From Phallusia fumigata (taxonomy: Eukaryota; Chordata; Ascidiacea; Phlebobranchia; Ascidiidae): a stretch of 20,443 nt of DNA. The notes under the pieces were generated by a model, which searched no databases, was not told the DNA's origin, and saw only the letters and a program-made list of their open reading frames with translations. Positions 1 to 11,600 of this stretch are shown here, piece after piece (positions within the stretch are counted from its first letter, which is position 1; every line of letters starts with the position of its first letter). Location: contig QXVZ01022509.1 of NCBI GenBank assembly GCA_008931825.1, positions 1 to 20,443 of the forward strand, written 5' to 3'. Both the position numbers and the translations under genes were made by a program.

Positions 1-91
1 TTTGCCACCACAAGTATTGCACCAAATGATATGCCCAAATTAAAAACCTGTTGCCTCTAATTATTACAAATGAGGCAAAGATGTTTATTCA

Positions 92-1852
<1,761 letters not shown>

Positions 1853-2510
1853 TTTCGTCTTGTTTGAAACCCCAAAGTTTTCAGAATAAGGAAAATTGAT
1901 GAGTAGTAATTTTTGAACCGTTTTTTGGGGGGGTTAAACAACACCAAAACACATTTGCATGTCAAGAAGTTTTGCTAAAGTCTAAAACAGAAAAATGGAA
2001 AGATTTATTTTTCCATCAGCTCTAAAAAGAATATTGTTAGGATATATTTATAATCGTTTTTGTTAACGCAATTGGGTTAAGTCAAAAAATAATAATGTGG
2101 CAAATGTCCGCTATCTGGGTTGAAACCGTAATTCTTAACATAATTTTTCGCAATTTTTAGGCTGGTGAGCAGAACTATTGTTCGTTTCAAGAAAGAAAAT
2201 AGTACATCTGGTAACAATTAAACTTTTTCTAGTATATCTGTAGCTCTATATTATATCAGTTTGAAGTTAATTTGTATTTCGTTATGTTGACAATAAAGTT
2301 AAGTTTTTTTGTTTGTTATTTCGATGCGGTGAATTCCCGGTAACTTAATGATGCGTGACCAGCTCATGGGACAGTAAGGTCACTCACCCGTAACGTCAAT
2401 CGAGAGAGAGGCTGAGGTTTTGTTGACTGGAGTTTTTCGGGTTTTTGTCAAATTAATCTTTCGTTTTCGGATGTACCTTAGCAAACTGCAACCAACATCA
2501 ACCACCAACC
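1853..2510. promoter_or_regulatory. Divergent intergenic region, putative bidirectional promoter
   Basis: This 658-bp spacer separates the CDK8 start codon (minus) from the start codon of a small membrane-protein gene (plus). It contains both 5' UTRs and any shared promoter. I see no clear TATA box. A GTAACGTCAA motif, resembling a CRE/ATF half site, lies near 2390-2400, and the segment near 2320-2410 is less AT-rich than its surroundings. Promoter activity is inferred only from the head-to-head gene arrangement. Confidence 0.45.
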
Positions 2511-3431
2511 ATGCGTCCACTCTTGCGAGCAGGTACAGCTGTCAGGTTGAATATAATAAACGTAGTTTTTACTCTGCAATCTTGGGTTACCAAAAACAAT
2601 AAACTTAAATTTTATGGTCTAACGTTTAAAAAAAACATATATTACTCTTAGTAATGTTTTGTATGCGAAAAAACATGTATCTTTATTTTTAACCAGTTTG
2701 TGTGAAAAAAACAAATAAATAATTAACTTACAGGATGTGACATGTGAGTTAATGTAGTCAAATGGAAATAGCAAAATGACACAGGAAATACTAGTAGAGG
2801 ATTTTTACTAGCTGGTTGAATGAGTTGACTTTGATTCCAGCAAAAAGGAGTCTTTAAACAGCTTACCATTTCTTTGCGCTTGTAGGCCGAAGCCTGTTCT
2901 TTAGAAAACCTGCAACATCGGCACCGAAGCGAAACATGGCACTTGATAAGGATAACTACTCTGTAAAATATCCATCAGCTTATATTGTTATCCCAGCTCT
3001 GCTATTCTGTGCCTACATTTTAAATCTGGTAAGCTGTTTTTTATGCCTATTTTATGTTTCTGGCTTCTCTTGTCAACTATTTTGACTGTTTCAGAAATAC
3101 TTGTTGTAAAGTTACATCTGAATATTATAGTGCACTAATACAGGTGAAGGCAAAATGTGGTTTATTCTATCATTAAAATCTTGTTGTTTTTTACTTGTGG
3201 GGAAAACTGGTATCAATGGAAGAATTTGTGTCATTCGGAATAAAAATGTATTTTGTGCATTTGAATGGTCATTCCGATTGCACCTGTGATATATTTATTG
3301 TCCTTTTATAGACAACAACTGTCAACAAAAACTTCGAGGAGTATAAAATACACATCCAGCCCCTGAAAGAGAGGGAGAGAGACCCAGACCTAAAGTACCT
3401 AAGATCCCATCAAACCGGACTTACAAGATAG
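2511..3431 (+). CDS. Small single-pass, probably mitochondrial membrane protein (94 aa)
   Basis: Three coding exons: 2511-2532, 2886-3028 and 3312-3431, with introns in phase 1 (GTACAG...TGTAG) and phase 0 (GTAAGC...ATAG). The protein starts MRPLLRAGRSLFFRKP, an Arg-rich, acid-free amphipathic leader typical of mitochondrial import. After a short hydrophilic stretch, the segment from about residue 38 (PSAYIVIPALLFCAYILNL) is one membrane helix. A charged tail of about 40 residues follows, rich in Lys, Glu and Arg (EEYK, KERERDPDLKYLR), ending at TAG. Size and layout resemble accessory subunits of respiratory complexes; there is a weak similarity of form to NDUFC1, not enough to name it. The start is the first ATG after an in-frame-neutral 5' UTR, context ACCATGC. 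The family is not recognised with confidence; the exon structure is well supported by phase and open reading frame. Confidence 0.75.
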
Positions 3432-4228
3432 ATTTATTATGTATCTGCTTTTTCCCGAAACCCAGTTTATGTTTTGCTTTGGATTACAATAATGCTAAAA
3501 TGCAAGTTGTTGTTTTTATTTAAAGACATTCTATGTTTTTGTTGGATTTTGTCAGAGGCTTGCTACAAGCAGCAAGTTCATATCTGAAACAGTTCAAGAT
3601 ATTTGTGCTAATATTTGATTAGTTTACTGAACTGGCTTAAAAACCTGCATTAGCTTTGCACCCTCACTTTTAACAATTGCTGAAATTACGAAACAGGGAC
3701 TTTATTCTACACACGGTAAGTTTGTGTTTTTATTTAATACAGAAGAGGATCAACCAACAGGTATACATAGAATTTGCAAATTAAACCACTGAAAAAGCAA
3801 ATTTTACACAGGATTGCTCATCAATGCTTTATCAGGCTTGCTACACACAGAGAATATATTTTACATGACAGCAACTTTATGTGCAGAGTGAGCACCAGCG
3901 TACCATAGTTACCTTTGTGGTCTTTAAGAGGTTTTGAGTGACATGCACCGAAACATATTTTTGACGAGACTACCCACTAGCACTTTTCTTTCCATACACA
4001 ATGCAACTTTTTAGCCAAGTCAAAACTGGTCAAGTTTTACACATTGAGCATATTGCACTTAACAAACAAACACTGTTAAACACAATTTCAAGGCAAGACA
4101 CAGGAATGATTCGTTTAAATATTATCAGGTATTATTGCACTGTACTACTGCATTGTAAGCTAGGGAGGGAATTTAAACTGTTTTGTTTTACTTGTAACAA
4201 AACGTAACACAGTCTTTATGCCACTTGC

Positions 4229-4255
4229 CCTTAGGTACCATAATGGTACCTAAGG
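4229..4255. repeat. 27-bp near-perfect palindrome (13-bp arms, 1-nt centre)
   Basis: CCTTAGGTACCAT at 4229-4241 is the exact reverse complement of ATGGTACCTAAGG at 4243-4255, with a single A between them. The outer bases TTGCC and GGCAA extend the pairing if one C is bulged. It lies downstream of the likely PIKFYVE poly(A) site and could form a hairpin or cruciform. Function is unknown. Confidence 0.8.
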
Positions 4256-4363
4256 CAAAAACTTTGGTTAGTAAGGCATCAATGGAACAATTAGTACAGT
4301 TATATTGTAGCTTTTGGATCCCCTATGACCTGTATATTGTCAAACATAAGATTGTTAGCTTCT

Positions 4364-4369
4364 TTTATT
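4364..4369 (-). promoter_or_regulatory. Probable poly(A) signal of PIKFYVE
   Basis: AATAAA on the minus strand, about 190 bases after the PIKFYVE stop codon at 4559-4561. It is the first canonical hexamer found downstream of the stop, which is why I favour it. No cleavage site can be seen directly. Confidence 0.45.
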
Positions 4370-4558
4370 TTTTTGCCTCAGCAGACAGGATATTGGCTGA
4401 AAGCATTAGCCTCTTTTACACCTTATGGTTGGTGTGTAATGCACTGATACTCGACCAAACAAAAATTAAGCTTCTTTATGAATGTGCAACATAGATGTTT
4501 TCATGAGATAAAAATCAACATGCTTCACTAGATGAGGAAACTTCGAAGCAAACATGAC

Positions 4559-7500
4559 TCAGTGGCAAGCATTTTGCTGGTAGGCTTGCATCTCAAACCA
4601 TCGGTCAGGCACAACTTGAAAGTATCGGTCCATCGCTTCACAAAATCGACTGCGGTACAACTCAGGGTGCACGACTGTGGGCATAGAACGAGCTCCATGT
4701 CTGGCTGGAACTATGGATTTCCAATGCATCTCCAGCTTCTTGTCCCAAGTGAAAGTTCGCATGTAGTCTGCAATATTACATAGTTTGTTTCAGGGTTATT
4801 TTACTGACATTAAACTATTAGCTGGCTCCATTCCGTACACAGTGCTAAAAGGACAGAGTTCAACAGGATTACACAAAAAAAACAAGCATTTAGAAAGAAA
4901 ACTTTTACCGATAATTCCAACAACAATTTCTCTTCTATCTTCGTCGATTCCAACCAACAATGAGTAATCAATAATTTCATGACTCGACAGAAAATGTGCG
5001 TCGTCAGTAATCGCCTTTTTAATCAGCAACTACAAAAAAACAAGCATCATGTAAAGCAAATCCGTGCCATGATAGCATTTTGGGGATAACATTGTGTGTG
5101 CTGCCAGGTTTTTTACAGTGGACAATAAGGACTGAAATGAAATGAATGTTTCTGGAAAAGAACTAAAGTACTTTTCTTTATTACCTCCCTTTTTTGCGAG
5201 CAATTTTGCATGGATTTACCTATTGTTAACCTCAAAACATCACTTTTTTTACATTTCTGGGTTTGATGATAGGAAGGGGGTCCTTATAAATGATGTTGAG
5301 GGGAGTTTCACCTTGGTGTGTTCGTGNATTCCAACAACAATTTCTCTTCTATCTTCGTCGATTCCAACCAACAATGAGTAATCAATAATTTCATGACTCG
5401 ACAGAAAATGTGCGTCGTCAGTGATGGCCTTTTTAATTAGCAACTACAAAAAAACAAGCATCATTTAAAGCAACCCCATGCCACGATAGCATTTTGGGGA
5501 TAACATTGTGTGTGCTGCCAGGTTTTTTACAGTGGACAAAAAGGACTGAAATGAAATGAATGTTTCTGGAAAAGAACCAAAGTACTTTTCTTCATTACCT
5601 CCCTTTTTTGCGAGCAATTTTGCATGGATTTACCTATTGTTAACCTCAAAACATCACTTCTATAATTTGCATTTCTGGGTTTGATGATAGGAAGGGGGTC
5701 CTAATAAATGATGTTGAGGGGAGTTTCACCTTGGTGTGTTCGTGTATGTAGAGCGGATGATCTCTCATTATTGTGAGGAGATTTTCATCCAGGAGAACTT
5801 GGTTGTTCCGGATGTTGGAGGTTGATCCCGGGACTCCCATCGGCGAGGAGAAGGAGAGGGGATTAGGAGATGTGGAAAATGATGAAACTGAATCTGCATC
5901 GGTCTTTACATGTCTGTTACGAACCGATCCCTTCAGATCGAAAACCTTGAATGGAAACAAGCGCATGATTGGGCCAGCATTGATGTTATGTCGCCGGGCA
6001 GTTCAGGTCGATAAGTTCTAAAGTCAGAAAACTAAAATTTCATGGCTGTGGAAGTTATGCCACCAAAACTGCGAATGTTTTGCCAAGCACCGCATTTCGC
6101 ACGATAACTTTTGGTGCCAGCTCAGCTCTACATCATCTATCACACCGGATTGAACTGTAACTTGGATTTGAAGATTTGTTGGAGGTCAGTCCGACTGCCT
6201 ATAGCTTGCTAGGTTGTGGGTTCGACTTCCCCTTCGACCATTTGTGCTGGAGCGCTATGCTGCAATGAGGCAGGTAGCTCAACGGTGGATTATTGTGAGC
6301 ATAACGCATTCAGGCGTTGTTCCGCCGGCCGAGGATAAAAATACAAATGCAAGCAAAGCATAAAATCTAGCCTGCGGTGGGATTCGAACCCACGACAGGA
6401 GCCTTAACAGCGCTTGCGCTTTACCAACTGAGCTACGTAGGCACGGCGGCAAGGCTGCCGAAAGTCGGATCGCAGACACCGCTGCCTGCTGCAACTTTTG
6501 TTAGAGTTGGTTTCTAACCAGTTCACACAACAAAGCTTGTATATTTTTACCTGGCTGATATTTCGTTTGTAAAAGAGATTTTCCATGACAAGGATGTCCT
6601 GTTTGAACGATTGGTTGGTGCTTGTGTTGTTGAAAGAAACCCGATAAACTCCAAGGATCTTCGAGAGCGCTGTTGGTGACTGTCAACCAAAATAACGTGT
6701 TTAAAAATGGCGATAACATAGATAGGCCAAAAAGGGACAAGCAATATCGGTTTGATCGGTTAACTCTACAGATAGTGGGTAACTGGTTCGCAAAATATTG
6801 TTGCCAAGGTTACAACTGCGTCACAATAGGTTTTGATCGAACCTTGTCGCACTATATGAGCAGTTGCGACAAGCATTTAAAACATTTATTATCGGAAAGT
6901 TATGTTTCTCTGGCAGTTATACAAGCGTTAGCTTCGACGCCTATCCAGGTCGTCTTTCACACTTGAACGTCACATCCGGGAGCAACTAAGAAGCAAAATC
7001 TAGCTTGCGGTGAGGTTCGAAATTGTGACCTCAGCCCATCCAGGACCTGGTGGCAACATGCAGCAAACCACAAAAATTTCTTAACATGTAACTTGTATGA
7101 TAACAAGGTAAACTGGGTAATTTTGTCTTTATTGTGCTTTTCTGGTGAATGGAACGAAAATAGCTAACTTTGTCATTACAACGTTCTTTTGGTGAATGGA
7201 ACTAGCAGATACAGGTGGGTGTTTGTTACCTTCGACTGCAAGGCATCAGTCAGATATTCGAAAAAACTCGGAGCAAGTTCCAGGAACGAGTGGAGATCGA
7301 ATCTGGACATTTGTTTCAGCACAAGTCGATCGTCTGATGTTTTATGGAATGCTGAACCCGACTTTCCGCCCCTTGCTGCCCAACGAACACATCGATTCAG
7401 TGAAGCGATGTAATCCTCCTCAGAACAATCGAGAATCTGAGACAAAGAGAATATTTTTGCTTTTCATCAACTGAGAAACAATTTCAGTTCAAACATAATT

Positions 7501-8677
7501 GGCACTTTGGCGCAATAATGTGACGTCATAGAATTCGTCAAGATTTACGTCACTATATTGTTTGTGACGTCATGCTGTAAAGGAAACGACACTTTACATT
7601 TTTACGGGTTAGCTGTACTTTTTAACGGAAATATAACGGAAAGTCCGGAGAACGTACATAACAGTCTCATTTTTTCAAGATAACTTAATGTATCGGGATT
7701 CCCCTTGTAATTCACGAATTCTGAACCTTCCAAAACGGGTCAGTTGGAATTATTTAGATTTTTGTGAAAAAATTTGTAACCTTACTTGAGCCCGCAAAGC
7801 TTTGAAACCTGTAGCGAAATAAACTTTGCAGTAAAATTTGCTGGTGGAATCCCCGAACTCAACTTCTGTGTGGGGCAACTTGCTGTGCCCTGACGTAGAC
7901 GGCGATGACGTCAGCCCCAGCTTTCCTGTGACATAACAATGAAACACGTCATCAATTTATGAAGCAAATATAAAGTAAAACTTAAACACAATTATTGGTA
8001 ACTAAAAACTATTCTGCATCACAGAAGAGCATTGAATACCAACTTGCCTTCCAACTTCCAGCTACTAGTGCCTTTGAATTCAACAGGGGGATCAATAATA
8101 GGGTCCCCCTCGACACAACCTTCGCACTGCTCATCAGCGCTTCTAGTGGCCGAAATTTTCTGTTCCACATCGCCACCAGAAGGCGTCATAGTCTTGTCGG
8201 TCGCGTTTGTCTCCTCGGAGCTAACGTAAAGTTTGTACTCGGGTGTCCGCAGTGTGTAGGCGATTATAGAGCTTGGTTCCGAATCGCGAACCTTGAAAAA
8301 TATTTGTAGAAATCAACAAATACGTCGAATAGGCATTCGGCCAGTTAGGAAATGTTTTGTTTGAGAGTCACCAGGCATCCAGTGTAAATACGCGGCGGTA
8401 TCACGACGTAAGACAAAAAAAGATGTTATATTGGTATCACGACGTCACACATATATTACGTAATAATAGATCAGCCGCCATATCTGTTTTCCTTCAAAAC
8501 TATAAAAAATTCAAAACTTGTTGTCTGACCCAGCGCATCATCGACAACGCTCAACCGAACTTACCACCACTTGTGACGCGACACAGTTCGGGAGAAGATA
8601 ATGTTCGGATGCGGGGAAGGGGGGCGGAACCTGGGTGTGGTTGCTACTTGCCAGGAGATGACTCACATACATACTCA
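4559..8677 (-). CDS. PIKFYVE: PIKFYVE C-terminal lipid kinase domain exons
   Basis: Eight exons encode the PIP kinase catalytic domain. The first (8565-8677) has PPPFPASEHYLL, matching the conserved entry to the domain; the next has EPSSIIAYTL. The exon at 7230-7436 carries the glycine-rich loop ARGGKSGSAF and the ATP-binding lysine in LVLKQM. The exon at 6551-6679 carries TALSKILGVYRV and VMENLFY. The exon at 5730-5945 carries the catalytic DLKGSVRNR and LLDENLL. The exon at 4909-5029 carries HFLSSHEIIDYSLLVGID, and the last has the metal-binding Asp in GIIDYMRTFTWDKKLEM. The end, ELYRSRFCEAMDRYF, is conserved, but the tail after VVPDRW differs from human. Between DLKGS and LLDENLL there is a Ser/Pro-rich insertion of about 30 residues. 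Catalytic residues are all present, so the enzyme should be active. Confidence 0.93.
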
Positions 8678-11600
8678 CTGTCGAACATAAGTAGGTTGAA
8701 TGCAATGGTTAGTCAATTAGGTTGGAACACGAAAAGTAGAGACTCTGGTTCCGTTGCATGACTACCTTGGAGGCTGACTCGATGAATATTTTAGTTTATC
8801 GTAACCTCTAATTATTCTCACGGTTTATCCACCTTTATGACGTTTCATGCAAATAACTTAAATCGTTGCGTAATATGTGAACTAATGAACCAATCAATGG
8901 AGTCAAGAATCTCAACACCAACGAAAAACAATTTCACATCTCTGACCTGTAGAAGCAGTTCTGGAAATTCTCTTCACACCGGAAGGCTTTATTTCCGTTG
9001 GTAGTTTCTTCAGTTGATTTCCTGAAAAAAATGAAGATAAAAAATAAGGATTACAAAAAAAAACAATCAGCGATTATTACAACACTATTCACCAGGTTTC
9101 GCTTCTTTACCAAGGGCGGCTCCGTCAACAACTGTGGTGGAATCCGATGACGTCAACGACTGGGGAGATATGACGTATATATGAGGTCATGGAAATGAAG
9201 TTAAGTTGTGCTGGTAGGCAGTGAGTGCATAATTGTTTTAGGGGTAGCAAGATAGAAACAGGTAAGATAAAAATGTTGAGAAGCGCTGTCTGAAGCAATT
9301 GACCAGAGAGGACAGCACGCTTACTTATTTGCACATACATCGCCGGACGGTGGCGTGTAAGAGCCACAATATTACAGATTTATTTGTGGAAAGGTGTGAC
9401 CCTCAAACATAAACTTTGAACCAACAAGGACAGAATCTTGTATAAAGTTGCGTCTTACATTCGCAACTTCTGTTGATTCCTGTTTTGAGTCGGGCTCATC
9501 GGATTTCGCCGCGTCATCATCAGCCAGTGACGTAACCAATGATTCGCTTTCTACAAAAGAAAATATTTGAGCTACATTTGCCACACGACAAAGTTGGGAA
9601 ACTGTTTAGCTTTGAATAAAAAAACACAACAAATAAAAAACCTTTTAAAACCGAAACTTTTGGATTTAAATCTATGAGATCCAAAAACTCTCTGTTGTTG
9701 ATTCCCCAGCGTTATCAGGGTAAAAAATGAAACAAACCGAAAACAACCTTCACCTTCTTCTGCATCCTCGTCGACAGTTTGAAGAGAGTTGGCTTTCTTT
9801 AAAACTGTGTCCTTGCTACTTTTGGTTCCGACAACTTGAGGTTTTCGAATCGGCGTAGCAGGGGTCAGTGTGTACATGTTAATTGTCCTGCTCCCCCTAC
9901 GTGATGCTCGATCCTAAATTACGGCACAAAAATATAAACTGTTTAGCCCCATGGCCCCACACAAGGAATATACAAAATACAACAACTCTTTGTAAACTGT
10001 TACTGCGAGACATTGTATGTTGCCAGAAGAACCTGCATAAGTTTACAAACAACTAGTTATTCTAATCTAGACTAGCAAAAAACAATTATTTATAAATCCA
10101 GAATTTTTAGTCCATATCTTATTTATTTGTTCAAAGGATGAAATAGGTTGAAAGGCATTTACTTAGCTGGGTTGTCCATAAAAATTACGCATTTCATCAA
10201 AAAGCAAAAATTGTCATACTTTACACACAACTTTCACAACTATTCTGACCATTAAAAACGTGTTTATTTACCAAAGGTTGTGAAGCTATTGCTAGTTATT
10301 GAGAAACTACACCAGAACACCCATACGTACCATGTCTGCCACCGCGCCCATCGTAATATTCCAATCGTGAACCACTTTACAAATATGACAGGTCAGCTCA
10401 AGCAATCCACACAACAACTCGTTTTTGCTGACGTCATCAATTTCAACATCTGCCGCCTCAACGTCCTGTGACAAAAAGAAACTTAATACTCAATCCAGGT
10501 GTCTACGACGAATCCATTGATTTTGGGGATTCTGGTTCAGTAAGATGACAGAATGAACCGAATGTTTTGCCAACACTGTCTCCTAAACTATTGGTTCAAG
10601 TGTATCCTGATGCAAACTGTGCTTTGGTCCAAAACCACAGATAAACACCAACAATTTAAACTTGCATTAATTGTGTCAACATCAGATTCCATTGCAACCG
10701 TTCCATCATTGTCTTCGGTGTCAGATAGATTGGAAGACTTGTGTTGCTCATGTTGACTGGAAAATAAAGTCCAACGTATTCAGAAATGGTTCAAACAACT
10801 CTTGTCTTAATTGTGTTGTCATCGAATCGTTGTCGACGTTGTACTTAACAGAGCCGTGTGATCTAATATCCATATTTTTACTCATCTTAAAATAAGCCTT
10901 ACAGATCGAAAGATTTTGTTTTCTATTTTCCCAAGCCAAATCGAATCCCTAATGATCTTTCCTTATATTTTACCAAAATTAACCGTACCGAAAAAGAATC
11001 GTTTATAATTTTCCCTACCTAAATCAAGTACTTTAAGATTTGGTTCATATTTAATAAACATCAATCGAATCTTAAAGATTGTTTTTCGAACTTTACAAAC
11101 CCAACCAAATTCTTCAAAGCGTTTTATTCTCACCCCAACCGGATCGACTGAAGTTTCAGATGAAATTTATCGACGAAATCCCGCAGGTGATACCGAACTT
11201 CCTGGTACTGCGTCATCAGCTCGTCGAAATATTTCTCACGGGACTGGTTGAGTGACGTCACATCCGTCCCTGCATCTGATTGGTCGGAAGCGGGTTGATC
11301 GAGCGGGTAACTGGTGCGTGACGATACGATCATATCGTGAATCGAATCCATCGCTTCATAGCCAATCTATAAGTGGAAGTTTTTCATGAATGGTTGGGTC
11401 TTACACTACAATTTTTCGGTATTTGTACAAACGCCGCAATCATGTTTTTAGGTGGGATCGAGTGCCATTAGGCAGTACCCGGTACTGGGAATAGCAGTTT
11501 TTGACGCACTGTACTTGACTGAAATCTGCTAAACATCCCACAATGATGAGAAAAGGTTTAACTCATTCTTAGTTACAACGTACGAATCATCAAACGCTTT

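Larger units (their letters stand above)
3432..4558. other. Convergent intergenic region with both 3' UTRs
   Basis: The plus-strand small gene and minus-strand PIKFYVE end tail-to-tail here. It should contain both 3' UTRs. Reading frames in it are short, AT-rich and show no recognisable domain, so I call no gene. A minus-strand AATAAA lies at 4364-4369 and a near-perfect palindrome at 4229-4255. For the plus gene no AATAAA occurs soon after the stop; an ATTAAA is at 3780-3785. Confidence 0.6.
5946..6550. other. 605-bp PIKFYVE intron containing tRNA-derived SINE pieces
   Basis: The intron lies between the kinase exons ending at 6551 and beginning at 5945. Its middle is filled by tRNA-like sequence on both strands (6219-6288 plus, 6370-6442 minus). 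The acceptor is TTTCCATTCAAG before GTTTTCGATC; the donor is GTAAAA. Confidence 0.75.

Noticed and set aside
6370..6442. Functional tRNA gene with GTT anticodon
   Set aside because: Acceptor and T arms pair well, but the D stem has a mismatch, no standard anticodon stem forms, and part of it recurs elsewhere in the window; it fits a SINE head better.
8357..8761. 134-codon plus-strand open frame
   Set aside because: It is antisense to a PIKFYVE exon (8565-8677) and flanking introns, shows no domain, and its length comes from the GC-richer exon.
8719..8770. Micro-exons (CCTCCAAG or a short exon after AACCAG) to join the exons at 8947-9021 and 8565-8677
   Set aside because: Starting the kinase-entry exon at 8677 (acceptor TTCGACAG) gives the right phase and extends homology, so no extra exon is needed.
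10748..10939. Separate minus-strand exon with NMDIRSHGSVKYNVDND
   Set aside because: It conflicts in frame with the better-supported exon at 10666-10756 and would not join in phase to the exon at 11134-11366.
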